DNA from: Manduca sexta
Lineage: Eukaryota; Arthropoda; Insecta; Lepidoptera; Sphingidae
Direction: 5' to 3'
DNA length: 64,000 nt
Assembly: GCF_014839805.1 (NCBI RefSeq)
Contig: NC_051138.1
Location: forward strand, 17,202,020 to 17,266,019
The translations under genes were made by a program, and so were the position numbers. Under the pieces are notes generated by a model that was given only the letters and a program-made list of their open reading frames with translations, searched no databases and was not told where the DNA came from. Below, one piece after another: positions 13,175 through 28,100 of the stretch (its first letter is position 1; the number at the start of each line of letters is the position of its first letter).

Positions 13175-16100
13175 GTGAGTATCATTTAGTATATTAGTAC
13201 TAAATTTATTTATGAAATAAAGCGGGTCTTCAGTGGCGAAGCGTCCACACAAGCCGATTCGTACCGGCTTCACTTTTAGGATTTTCTTTGTTTGTTTTAG
13301 GTTTTGTTTTCTGTTAAATTGGCCGCTTATCTAAGGCAATTTTTTCCTCAGGTTACTTATAAAATTCTCCCTTCGCCACTGCCGTACATGGAACAATAGT
13401 CTATTCCTACAAAAAAGTATTTTACATATCTTTTACTCGTTAGTTATTTGATTTTTGGCCAATGCCTTATTTCCGTAATTTTATCGTATTTTCCACCTTA
13501 AGTCATTGTGGTTGTGGGTCATTTTTATTGAAATTTTATTAAAGTATATTTACAATAACAGTCAATTACGTAAGTAACGATATAGGAACCCGTATATCGG
13601 GCAAAAACCCAATGCAACGGGAAAAATGAGAGTATTGACACGTTGGAAACTAATACGGTTGTTATAACGTGGATTTAAGATAATATTACTGGAAAAACCA
13701 AATCCACGTGAGAGAATATCTAAAATAGATGGAGGTGGTGTGTATATTTAAAAAAATATAATTTAATGAGCCAAACGTTTGAGCGTAAAACGAATTGAGA
13801 GTCTGTAATACTATGATTTTTAGTAAAATTATTGGTTAACTCGAGGTATATATAGTTTTACAAACAAATCTCGATTAAATAGGAGATTGGTAGTGTATGA
13901 CCGCCTAGCTTCTCCCAAGAAAAAAACCCTTCAACGAAATTTCAACTAATATAGACCGAAGGTTCCTAGAGAGCGCCAAAGTAGGACGAAATAAGTAAAT
14001 AAATGTTATAAATAACATAATTTTGATTTTTTTTATTTTTGACAAACTGCAAGGTAATTTTTGTAACCTATAAATCAACTATAGTAAATATAAAATCAAA
14101 AATATTATGTTTTAAAATGTTTATTTCCTTAGTGATAAGTAATGAATCTTGAACTAAATTTCTTTGAGTTTTTAGCCTTCGACTACAGTTTCGGCCGAAG
14201 GTGTGGCGATAGCGTCGGCTTCGGCCCGAAAACGATCATCAGTCGAACACTAGCAATTGGTATTCCGTACGACTTAAAAGGTTATGATCTTACTCATCAA
14301 ATCCAAAATTACAAAAACAAAAATTAAAACTTTTTTATACTTGTCGAGTTCATGTGGCCTTTCAAGGTTATTTTTTTAATTGGAAATTTGGTTTGGAATA
14401 TGCATTTGGAGTTTACCAAGAAAAACCCGTGTTTAAAAATATGATATAGGAAAAACCTGGTCAAAATTATGACAAAGCTTGAGAAATAATTCATTAAAAT
14501 TAATATATTATGTTTCGTGGTAAGTAGAAAGATGAATGACTTATGATATAATCGGGTAATTTGTTCACCGGTCCATTGATCTATTGAAAATAATTTAGTA
14601 TTTTCTATTACCAAATATTCAATAACGCCGAATTGAACTGATAATGTCTTGTTATAGTTTTTTCTATAATATATGAATAAACATATTTACAGTATCCTGT
14701 ATGCACATTCGCTTTTAACCCCTTGCACAAAAAGAGGGGTGTAACAAGTTTAAGGTGTGTATCTGTATGTCTGTCAGCTTCCAAATGAATAGACCGATTT
14801 TGATGCAGTTTTCTTTTAAATAGTCAATGTGTCAGTACTATTTGATGGACTCTTTCTTAGCTGATCTTTTTAAATTAGGTAAAATCAAAAAGTTAAGTTT
14901 TTTTCTATAATTCTATTACTAGGATATATTCGTTGTCCCGTCTGCGTAAAAATCATTTTCTGGTATAAAAAGCACTGTAAATTTTTTCGTAATATAAATT
15001 ACCCATCTTTTTCGCCGAGGATTAAATTAATGTATCTGCATGTTTAATTTAGTTCAGATGTATTAAGTTTTTATATTCTATAGTATTACAGACAAATTTT
15101 CTCGGGAAAAATATTCACGCGGAAACAATCTCGAACAATATTGTTACTATATAAGTAAGATAAAATGTGTCGTCTGTGTGCAGTTGAAGCCATCACGCTC
15201 GCTGATCCGTCGTTCGGCGCGGGCGTGCCGTCGGTAGAGGAGACGATGGCGCACACGCAGCCCCAGCCGCTGCAAATGCCGTACGTGGTCGTCGTGCAGC
15301 AGCCCGCCAGCAAAGCGCTCAGGTAACATCACGTACACTGGCGACCCAATGGTCGGTCACCTGGTCGGACCCTGGTCGATATCAGGGCTCATAGTATTTG
15401 GAATGTGCGTGTCGTTTCTGATGAGACGTGTTAGTCCCTTGACCAGTCATAACCAGACGACAAGGATGTTTAAGTTTTGTTTCATGCTATATTGTAGAGG
15501 AGCTCATGTGTCACTAGAACAGCTCATAGCGTTCGCAAGTACACCAAACACGAACTAACCAAATGTTTCTTACGATGATTTTACTTTTCAAAACCAATAC
15601 TAGTTTAAAAAAAACCTGTTCGTGAAATTAAGCCAATAGCTGTTATGCGACTGGAATTACCAAACTTCTTATTTCTGCGGACAGCTGTATTGTGTAAGGA
15701 CATTTGTGTTCCGGTTTGAAGGACATTGTAGCCACTGTTGACTGTACTGAGCATTATGACCATTATAATTTAATTTTTTGAGCTTTGATCCTATCGTTAA
15801 TGAGCAGTAGCCGTGCATATCAGACGAGCTATTCACTCGTCATGCTGTAAAAAATATATATTGTGTGTTGGCTTTTTGGGCTTCATTTCACTTACTTGAC
15901 TTGCACTACCAAACACAAAGAAATATGTCAGCATGTCTTTATGGACAAAGGCTTCGTACAGCGTAACCAGTTCTTCGAATTCATGTTAATACCAAGCGTA
16001 GGATTTACCAGAATACGAAATAAACGTCCAAAAGATTTTTATCGACTGATATTAAATTTTCATAGACAAAAATAATAATAGCTACCCGTAGTAAAGTCAG

Positions 16101-19100
16101 GTAAAACCTTAGATATATCTATGGTAATACCAGAATTCACTTTTGATTTGCTTTAATAAAGAATAGTTTAATTATTCCATTAAGATCCTCTGCTAAACAG
16201 TTGAGGATTTTCCGTTTCTTCCAATAAATTTCAAAAATATTGAGTGTATATTGTCTTAAATTAACAATTTTACTTTTTTTGTTACTGCAGCGGAGTAAGT
16301 TTGTTCTCAATGGCATGGTAAAGTGTCACCACTGCACCTGATGTTAAGTGATCTAAAGCCCAGATAAATGTAGACCGGCAAGTGACAAATCCCGGGTCGG
16401 TTTTTTTTCTTCCCTTCGTTTTTTTTGATACCATCTAGATGAAGGAACCAATTTAAATGTGTGTGTTACCATGAATTTATAATATGACTAGTTGACCCGA
16501 AAGACGTTGTCCCGTCTTAACTATGAATTTGCAGCGCGCATTCTGTCAATCACTGACAGTTATATAAAATTAATATTTTCGTTAAGTTGTCTTCAATTTT
16601 CTAATTTTCCGCGAAATTTTTTCCTGACATCCTTTTCCTGACAATAACAAACACAACAACAAAAAAGTGAAATCGGTCCAGCTATTCACGCGTGATGGTG
16701 TGACCAAGGGAAATAGGGATTCATTTTTATATATGTAGAAATAAATTATATGTTAGTTTTCTTGCGAAACCAAGACTCGAAATCGATACGATGTATTTGA
16801 GCATAGAACATGTCGTCCACGTAGGAATGAATCTACGGCCTACCAAAATAATTATCAAAGTAAATGAGATTGGCACGACTATGATTGCCATTGCGTTAGT
16901 GCGGCCTAAAACCCAGGCCAATAAATAAACAGCGCCACATTATAGCAATGTTTGTTCCCGTATAAATGTATTTCGGCTTTGCCGTCCATGTGTTGTGTGC
17001 TGAATATTTGGACTATATCCCCTCGGGCTGTTATTTAATGAGAAATAGAATGGCGAACTGTGGATGTGGTAGGTTCTTAATTACCTACCTAATCCTACTC
17101 TAGGATGATATATTCCTGAACGTAAATAAATATAAATTAAAAAAAAAGCCTTTAAATCTCAATGTACAGCAATAATTCGCATTAAAATATATTTGTGTTA
17201 ATCTTAAAATTGGTTTTATATAGCAAAATAATTTCTGAACGTACAAACCTAAAATAATATATGATTATGCAAAAACTATTGAGCTTACGTTCGTGAATAA
17301 CAATGAATAAAATCGAGTTAAAAATATTGCGTTAAAAAGTGATTCATTTGAACGTAATTTTATCTTAAATTCATGATAATCAAGACACCAAATTGATATT
17401 ACCTAATTTGCATATAACATACATAATGATTATTGTATTTTCAGAATTTGTATCAGTAACACGCGATTTAATATTCCATACATGTCCACTCGTTGTTAAA
17501 AACTATTAAATCCAGCCTGTCACTTACTGATTTGAGCGTGATTTTACTAATATTGTAAATATCGATGACTTTTTTTGTAGTTGCGTTTAATACTAACATA
17601 ATCATTGCACAATCCAGATTAAATAGACGAAATTTTATGTAATGTTACATAAAATTTCGTTATAAAATATAAAATTTGGTTATATGAAAATGATGATTAA
17701 GAAATGGGGATTATGGAAGTACAAAGTCTTCTGGATATCTCACTTACCATAATTAATACAACAGTAATATGATTCACGACTTTTTCTTCTCTTCTTCGTC
17801 TTCTGAGACTACAGTATGGGCTTATGCTGTAGACAGAAACGTCTACAGGACGGTTCTACCATTTTCAAAACAAAACATATATCACGTCTTTATCCCCTAA
17901 AGAGAAGGCAGAGGTGCAAACAGGGCACCAGCGTTGCCAGACGTCCCGATTTTGGCGTGACGTCCTGATTTTTAAATCAAAATTTAATGTCCGCGCGGGA
18001 CAGGCTTAGACCCGCTTTCGGGATAATTCGACCGTGCGTGCTGAAAAAGCGCGCGCGCAGGAGGGCGAGTGGTGCGGTGTGACAGGAATAACAATCTGAG
18101 ACATATATACCTATCTATTCAATTTGTTTTAGTGCTTGTGACTATTATATTTTGAAACACCAAATTTTTCTAATGAATAAACCTTTTTTGCTTTGGCTTT
18201 GATTTTTGTTATTAAATTATTTCTGTTTCGCAAAACCTAGAAGACTCCACCACATGACGATAGGGTAAATATGATTTAAAATATATTTTTATTCTATGGC
18301 CATTTATGCTATCTATTATCACGTAAACGTAATTTAAAACTCAAATAAAAGGATTAATATTTAAAAACCTACCTATAATATACGTTTTTTTACTATGTCC
18401 TGCTTTCGACGAAAGAATCCTGATTTTTTTCATTCAAAGTTTCGAAATCCCGACTTGGCAAAAAAAATCTATCAACGCTGCAGGGCACCCAGTTTTCGTG
18501 TGTGTGCCGTGACATGATGTGTAAGTGGGCGAGCCTGTTGCCATATTGGACAAATTCCAAACTCCGGGCTGACACTGAGCAAAAAAACCCAATATCACTT
18601 TGTCGGGCTGGGATTCAAAACTGGATCTCAGACCCCGGACTCTACCACTTTTAACTCACTCATCACTTAATACAGTCACTAAACGAGTATTTCTGATTAT
18701 ACGAACATTTGTTATTACCGGAATCGAATCTGTGTCCTCATATTTTGTGTCTTGGATATTATAATTCGTAGTTCAATGAACTGTTAGTTCCTCAACACCT
18801 ACCTACAATTCATGTGCGAATCATTCAATTATTTGCCTCGTCAAAACGAACCCGCGGCCCCTCGCCTAAAGAACTAATCGACCGTCAGCTTGTCCGAAAA
18901 TAACCGATAGTGGCGAAGGGAAGCCGATATTAATCTGAACGAGTTATAGGTGCCTACTCGTGAAAATATAACGAAGCATGATATGTTTCTACCCAAAAGT
19001 AATCTAATAAGAAGCTTTACCATTGATGTACTCTTGAAAGTCTCGCGTCCTTGTAGTAATACCGAAGGCCGGTTCCCAGCAGTGGGATATACTAATATAG

Positions 19101-22100
19101 TGAAAACCGGTTATAGCGATATCGAAAGGATCACCGAATCTGGACCCTATATCCGATAGTCGTTATAAACGATATGCTTTTATATGCATTTATTTAAAGA
19201 GACCTTACTGTTTAGTCATTATAACCGGTGCGGCGCCATAACCGGAGTCGTTATAACCGGTTTCTAGTGTACATGATTGTTTTTTTATTCTCAAAAGCGG
19301 CAGTTCTCCGCAAGTCTCCGTTACAGCTATATTCACGTAGTGGCGTAAAACCTTGATTTGTTCGCTGTCCGGTGACGCACCACCATTGTTTACCTTACTG
19401 TTTATTGCCTCACATCACTTTCGCCACGTGTCCGAGCAGTGACCGCGGAACGAGCATGAATGGTTCTAAAAATACTTGGGCCTTCTAAAAAGATACAGGT
19501 GTAGATACATTTTGACCTATTATATTCTACATGTGAAAGAAATTAAAAGCTAGTATGTGAAGTCTACGTATCCGTACTAGGCCAGCGTGGTGGATTAGGG
19601 CTGAACCCTGTTAGCAGTACAGGCTTGTATCCAGCAGTGGAAAGGCATATGGTACAGGGCTGCTATTAATATTTATTTAAATCGTCTTCATTAGGGATCT
19701 AGTGTAAATTAGTGCTGATTTTCAATAGCGTATACTGAGTTGGTATTCGTACCATAAGTAATGATAGAAACCATGAATTTATTTTGCAAATTGTGTTTTA
19801 TGTGTGTAAAGAAATAAACGTTTAAACTTAACGAAGGACGTAAATAAATTAAAACAAATATTATCTTTGTATTTACCTATACTTATTGTGTTCGGCGCAA
19901 TAAAATTAACCAAAAAATGGAAAATTAATAAAAGACGCGTTTAATCTTAGTACATTTACAGCCTTCCTAAACGTTTAGGTCGGTAATGGCAATTCAGTGT
20001 TTTGTCTCAACATGTTGAATTACATTTCACGTCAAAGGAAGTAATTGTGCTCAAATTCTTAGCTCGTTAAGTAATAAGCGTCTGTAGTCTTCTTCTTGGG
20101 TGTAGCTTGCAATGTTTTAGTTTATTTATAACCTGATTCGTGCCGAAAATACTTTTGCTGAATCGATGATATTTGCAATATACATAAAAGTTGTAGATAG
20201 GTTTAATAAAGATGACAGATAAGTGTAATTTTTTTTCAAATTGTCAACACTAATAGATCAAGATATGTAGAATATAAAGTTTTACTATAGCAAATAAATA
20301 TAAATGAAAAATGTAACGTTAAAAGACGAATAAATAACCTTACATTAATATAAAATTTAAAAAAAGTATAATGCGCTGTAGACAACAGGAAAACGCAGTG
20401 GAAGTATGTGCAACAAATGTACATAAACATAATTAATTATACAGGTGTATCATTTGTGGATTGTTATAAAATATAATGGTGCTATCTAATAATGTTTGCG
20501 CGCAGCAAGATGTCAGCTAAAAGTGGGAAGCGTTTTAGAGAGTTTATTTTATAGATCACATTGTTAGGAAATTGATGAGAATAGGTTTTGTGTTGAGTGT
20601 AGTCTGGCGCATTACTAAACATGTAACCAACTTTTGATAAATTCTTATATTTACTCTACAAGATATTCTCATTAATCTTTTCTGTTACTAATTGTATGAC
20701 ATTGTTTACAATTGTGTTATAAAGACAAATTGTTTAGTATGTAATCGTTACTCATTGATTTTATATTTTTAATACTTTATAATTTTCTTTCCTACCTCCT
20801 ATTATTATGTTTTAGATTTTAATTACAATATGTTGTTAGTGGTAAATGCTGTGTTCACGTATTAGTAGCACACATATCAGATGCTGTACCTCATTGCTTA
20901 TTTTTAAATATTGATTGATGGAATATGTGGTGCTGTTGGTGTACCTTATTATAAATAAATAAATTACTTAATGTCGTATTTTCGAGTACCATAAAACCTG
21001 GGTTCCGCACATTTGACACATGCCTCTGATATTGTTGACTTTATTGACGAAGGTTAGATTCATTAAAGTGTAACCGCGTTGCTCGTTTTGTCTGCTATAA
21101 CTATATATGACGACTTCAGCACCTACCTTTTATGAAGCCGGTTAAAATATCCACGGTTTGAACTAATATTTATGACTAGCCGAAATATTTTCATTTTAAG
21201 TTAGGAAAGATAATTATAATACTACGGTGCTAATATACGACAAAGGTTCGGAAGCGGATTTTCCGATGCGATTATTTTTTCGCTGATATATAATTTTAAA
21301 GCGGCGATAGCCTAGTTGGGTGTGGAACGGACTGCCAAGACGAATGTCCGCAGGTTCAAATCCCAAGGGCACACAGCTCTGACTTTTCTAAAATCATTCT
21401 TTGTGAATTTATCGTGTGAACGAAAACATCGTGTAACGGTGAAGGAAAACATCGTCAGGAAACCTGCACATCTGAGAAGTTCTCTATAGGAATTTCGAAG
21501 GAGTGTGAAGTCTACCAATCCGTACTAGGCCAGCGTGGTAGACTAAGGCCTAATCCCTCTCAGTAGTAGAGGATGCCCGCGCTCAGCAGTGGGCAAGTAT
21601 ATAATACAGGGCTGATATTATTATATTATATTATATAATTTTATTACGAAGCTACTTTTTCACAACTGCTTCGGTTAGTTGTATTACGTTACGATTGCAG
21701 TGTTGAGGTGTGGGGTTCGATGCCTAAGTTGGGCAATGTAATATTGGATTTTTCTACTCAGTATCAGACGGAGTCTGGGATTCCCGATATGGCGATAGGC
21801 TCGCCTCCTATCACATCATGGAACAGTGCACCAGTTGCGCCTCTGCCTACCACTTCGAGAATAAAAGTCGTGTATGTGTGCTACTTTTCCACGGCTAATT
21901 CCTTGTTTGCTACTATTGAGAATGCAACAAAATTGCTTATATTACACATATTAATGACAATGAACGTATTATGGAAACATTTTCCTTATGTACAATAATT
22001 GTAAATTAGTATAATACGTAGTACGGATAAAATATTCTTACGTTCGTGCCTAGTAAGAATCTATAGTTTGTATTTTATTTACAAAGACAATTCTATCCTA

Positions 22101-25100
22101 ATGGATGTGTATGTTTGGTTTTAGACTAGCCATTCACTGAAGTTGATACGTTAAAAAACTGCACGCGAGACATCGCTTTACTCCGGTGTACATCGGCTGT
22201 CGGTCGACATTATACATGTACTATATTTAATTATATAATATAACTGTGCTTATCGTTAGGAACCGAGTAATTATTTAGCAGCGTCAGTATAAAATGTATG
22301 ATCCCTGGTCCCTGACCCCACATTGAGATACGAGTACAGTTAAAACACACATCACGCGTTATTCTCGAAAGGGTAGGTAGGCGTGTAACCTGGGCAGCCA
22401 CTTTTCGCATTGTGAGTAATAAGGAGCGAGCCTATCGCCATATCGAACACAAATTACTGAGTCCAGACTCCGGGCGAACACTTACCAGAAAATCCTGAAT
22501 TTACTTTTCCATACCGGGGATTCGAACCCGGAATCCCAGTGACGTACCGCGCACACATTACAGATGCGCTATCTAGGCAGTTACATTCATTATCTACAAG
22601 ATATTTTCGGCCTCAGACAGTCCCGCAGTAAGTTTTCGCAAATTCGTCTCAGTGCGGCCTCCGTACGCATGTGAACAAGTTACTAGAACTAACAATAGTA
22701 ACAATTCAAAGCGTCACCTAGCGCGTCGTCGATCTCCGATAAACCGGGGGACTCCCGCGTCAACAAACCACAATAACTTCCTATTGTACGCGGTGCGCGA
22801 CTAAATACTTAGTAGGACATTAATTTGCAGCCTTTCAATACGGTGATCTGATTAGTGACGCCGAGCGGATAGTCTGGCACCCCAGTCTTGTCCAGCGGAG
22901 CGTGCGCTACGAACTATGAACGTTATTATGATCGAAAACACTTGAACACGTGGCAGTATGTTCAGTGGTTCAGCGCAATCGGTCAGGTCAACTTCCTCGC
23001 CTTTTTTAACACCTGAAAATTGGTATATATGTACGGAATTCTATTGAACACGGGTATAAATTGTTCAAATGATTACAGAGTAAATTTTTGCCATGCTTCA
23101 CTATCCTACATATGTCGTGGCTTGTAAGAATACGCATTAAACTGCAACCGATATCCTAATCTAAAGCCTGTGGCTGCTCTTGCTGGATCATACGGCCCTA
23201 ATGAATATATTTGTAAGTAAAGAATACGACCACTTTGTATATTTTTGTGGCAGAGTATGCGATTATTGTATTCTTAAGAAGCATGACATACATGTAATGG
23301 CTGAGAGACGAGCGTATTGGAGTAGGTATTTATTTTGTAGTATTTTGTAATTCAAATTACTGCGTAGTGTTATTTTTTATGCGCAATTACGACGCTTCCA
23401 GCACTCGACAAGCAGCAGGCGCAAATAACGCGTCTCACTATACACAAGTTAATGTTTAACTATCTATCATATTATAAACCAAAGTCCCCTTCTCTGTCTG
23501 TCTGTATGTTATCGATTTTCTCAAAATCTACTTAATATATTTTTAAGACATTTGGTATGGAGATAGTTTAAGACCCTGGGAAGGTTATAGGCTACTTTCC
23601 ACCCGGAAAATAATAGCGAGAGTTTTATCCCTGAAAACTCCTTCACGCAGGCTAAATCGCGAGCAAAATTAGTGAACTTATAATATTGTGTTTATAATTC
23701 TTTAGTATATTGATCTCCAGTTGAACGTTCCTCACTGATTCACCTCACCACTGATTCTCATGGTATGCAACCTTTATATTTAGACCGTACCTCAGAGCAT
23801 GCGTTATTTTAGGCTAGTTACTGACGGATTTTTCCCATAGGCTCGCAGTATAGTAATCAATGTTGGATGGATTAACGATAAATATTGTTAAACGGCAGAT
23901 ATCTAATCAAGGCTAACTAATATGAATGCGAAAGTTTGTGAAAATGTTTAGATGAATACAAGTAAACGCAGCAATTGCTGAATGGATTTAGATGAAATTT
24001 GGTACACGGATAGACCATATCCTTGGTTAAATATAGACTTTTTATCCCAGTCATTTGCTGCCATGGACAATTAAGGGATATTTAATTCAGATTTTATTAA
24101 ATGATTGAAACATTGCGAGAAAATTATAATATAAAAAAACGCAATAAAATCCGAAAAATAGATTTATTTAAATACCTAACATTGGCGTAAATATAAGAAA
24201 CTTTACAGCAGATGTGAAGTCCGAAAATGCCTTACTATTAGCTTGGCAACGAAATAATACAGTAGTATCTGTCCAACAAGCTTTCGCACGAGAAACCTAC
24301 AACCTTATCAAGTTATAAACGAAAGTACACTACTACCTACCATTTATATGTATAATTAAAATGTCTTTAAACATACCTATATATATAATGACGTTTTACA
24401 AATAGACGCGTCATAGACTAGCAAAATGGCACATAAAAACAGCGCACTATTTACTATAGTCACAGCCCTAGCGGCTCGCATTGATACGGCCCGAGTGGGC
24501 CCGAGTGTGCCCGAATGGGTCCGAGCGACGATCGCCCCCTCGCCATGACAGTCGAATAAAATGCATTTATTAGTTAAAAAAATAAGTTAAATAGTGTATA
24601 CTTATTACTGACGTAAGAAATGAAACGTTTTTTCATTCACAGTTGGAATATAATTTGTACTTCGTCTAAAACACAGGAAGGCATTTTATTTATAAAATTA
24701 TAAAAAGTTAGTAAGCCGACTAGCCGCGACAGTGGTCGGAGGTTGACTAAGTGAATGTCGGGCAATTACCTTGTTTTCGTCTTGCCCAATGATTAAAGAG
24801 TATAGAGGATGGGTAATATGGTCACGTGACATGCGGCACATTTAATGCATAAAATGGCGCCGACTCCGCCCCTTACAATAGTGATATGCTAGTACCGAAA
24901 ATTTTGTATCGACATCGAAGAATTAAAAAGAGAGACAAACAAGCCCAAAAGATCAAATACGAAAAGGGTTAGGTTCTACCATAATATAAATATAACAAAC
25001 CATAATATAAACAAACAAACTGAAACTGATTTATAAGTAACAATTGTTAAAGAAAGCAGTACCTGTTGTGACAAACATCCAGTTGTGTTTGATCTATATT

Positions 25101-28100
25101 TGTATGTTGCACTATTCCTTGCTAAAAATTTAAGTTACAGATTAACATATTTACTTAATACATGATAAATGGAATAAGATAGCGTAGTCAGCAATTATTT
25201 GGTTGGTTTTATTTTATTTTATTATTATGCTCTTTGATCGAGAAACATAACCATGTTTCAGCAAACTAAAATCAATGAGCGTAAAGATGGTGGTTAAGAT
25301 AATCAATTATAATAATTATTTGCAATAACAACAATGTGATTATGTATCTATTTCCGTGCATGCAAAGGTTGCTCGAAACATAAGACCGCCAATTGTAAAA
25401 ATATATCTTACATTTCATCTTTATGTTGTTTCTTTTATGTTTATCTATTCTTTTATGTAACAATTCTAATTTTATTCATAGCAATATATTAAAGTAATAT
25501 TACTATTAGGTGAAGTATAATAATCATTACTATTTTACTTATCGGGAATATTGTTGGAAAACAGTTATCTTTACTCGCGTTAATTATACGTGTGGTTTAT
25601 GCATATCTTCTCAAAATGTAAAGAAATATGTATTTGATGTAGGATTCCAATCACGTCGCTCAATATTCTCAATTCATTTTGCCTTGGTTTTTAAATTTTT
25701 TGGTTATCTTAAAAAAATATTCTAATTTCACTTAGTTTGTCGTTCTGGATAATACAATATTGATGTGTGCTCTAACATTCTTTCAAAGACAAAAACCGTA
25801 ACTGATAAACGGGCGTCTGTTAAAATATCGATATCAATAATTTCTAAACAAATCCACCCACCCATCCCTAAGCTCGTGTGTAAACAAACATAATGATTTT
25901 AATGTGTATAAATCACGCCTAAAAGGGTCCAAAGCTTAACAAACCAGATCCACGTATCATTTTAATTGATAAAAACAAATCCAAAAAGTAAATATACAAA
26001 GATATTTGCTAATTTTCGGTAAAAACAGTTACTAACCTATGAAAAGATATTTCGGGGTCTTTCTTGCGTGAATTCGATTTGCATCCTTTCACACAACACT
26101 GAGTCATTTTCGAAACTTAACAAATACACTAATAAACACACTGAACAATTGAGAATATGATTATATTACTTTAAATTCAATATTTATGAAGATTTGTTTA
26201 CATCGTCTGACACTACATGTACTTGCTGACTGGCCCGCATAACATGGCGTTTCTGCCGCAAGGCGGTCCCAGTGTGTTGAAGTAAACGAAATAGTGCCAT
26301 ATGCGAAGAAAGCAATTATTTTTGTCTTTTTTTGTTGCGTTCCAAATAAGCTTTGAGTAAAAGAGATAGACATATATATTGACAATTCTGCGTCGATTTC
26401 CCTGACATAACTTATTCATATAGCTAACTTTTGAGGCCTGTCCTCTTTATATTTAGTCATTGGTCTTGCCAGTATTGAGCTCGGACAACGTATCTATGTA
26501 ATAAAAACATCTTAGCATACATATAAATATCTTTACACGATACGTTTTGTTCCAGATTTCGATATGAGTGCGAGGGCAGATCAGCCGGTTCGATTCCCGG
26601 CGCGTCGAGCACGCCCGAGAACCGAACCTTCCCCGCCATCAAGATAATCGGCTACACCGGCACCGTCTCCATCGTAGTGTCGTGTGTCACCAAAGATGAG
26701 CCTTACAGGTAACATATAATCACAGTGCACGTTTTATATAGGACAAAAAAAGATTCATCAAAATTGGTTCACCCAGTCAAAAGCTCTGAGGTAAAAAACC
26801 AAAAAAAATATGCAGTCGAATTGAGAACCTCCTCGTTTTTTTTAAGTCAGTTAAAAATATGTCAACAAAAAACCTTTATTGAAATGCGTAAATGACTAAA
26901 ATATTAGTGACGAAGGGTGAAATTTTCCGAAAGAGAACCTGGCGCATCATGTGGGTACTAATATCCATAAATGGGGTCTACAAATCGATTTAATGACAAT
27001 CAAGTTTTACACAAATTATGAAAGGGAAGCCGGCAGGAATCGGGTTATATGGAACATTCGCCACGGATAAATATAATTAGAAGATTCGTTATTCGCTATC
27101 CAGATTATGAAAGGTCTAGGGGGAGAAAAAGATTATCTTGTATGTCTACAGCCTTATAAGGCTAAACTCAGCATAACTGCTGTCATGATTTAAAAGAGAA
27201 TCTACTATATTCGCATTAAACACCGACCCACTTTCTAGGTGTCTTATTTCTAACGAGTTAGATGTTCATTCCACCACTTCACCTAAATAGCACCCTTGAA
27301 GAAGTGGTATTATATTCCACCATTTCATAAACCCAGTAGCATCTTCAAGAGTTGCTTGTGTTCCCCAGGCCGCACCCACACAACCTGGTCGGGCGCGACC
27401 ACTGCGACCGCGGCGTGTTCTCCGTCCGCACCGAGATCACCGACGAGAATAATGAATACCAGTTCCGGAACCTGGGCATACAGTGCGTCAAGCGGCGCGA
27501 CATCGGCGAGGCGCTGCGGATCCGAGAGGACCTGCGCGTCGATCCGTTCAAAAGTAAGTTTCTTTTTAAAATCGGTACCCGCGGTCAACACTGGAAACCT
27601 GCGAATGTAATATTGGATCGGATTTAATCCTTTGACTTGGGGACTGTAGGACCCTGTAGGAAAGTTGGGACAGGTTATCTGGGGAAGGAAAGGGAACGTC
27701 CTTAGGATGGGCGGAGGGGAGAAGGTCGGGAAATGTGCGCGAGCCCCCATAGGCCTCAATATGGTTTCAACCATGAGGTAAAATCATAAACATAACAGAA
27801 TGATCTGTACAACCAACAGCAAAGTCGTAAACGATTTCAAAAAACGCATTTCCTTGCATTAAAACCTAATGATCGGCCGATACGCATTCCTTGCTTTCGT
27901 GCGAGCGATGTATTGGCCTAACGGTGTTGCGAACTCTGGCGCGGTGCCATTACGGAACTAACGCGATTTGGCCCATTTACAAATTCGGCCAGGATAATAG
28001 CCCACGCTATTTGCGGCTTACATTGTTTAAAAACGCCTGGAGTTTAGTAATCTAGCATCGGCTTCTGAAGTGGCGTTATGGATAATTTGCCAAAAATACG

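Larger units (their letters stand above)
15323..26555 (+). other. dorsal intron, 11.2 kb, filled with repeats
   Basis: It lies between the exon ending ...KALR and the exon starting FRYECEGR. It contains the repeats listed separately from 16486 to 26514. I see no convincing exon of any other gene on either strand; frames of 60-96 residues coincide with repeat copies or AT-rich noise. Confidence 0.7.

Noticed and set aside
21301..21373. tRNA gene
   Set aside because: Same reason: the head of a family-2 SINE with a conserved body and tail, not a cloverleaf.
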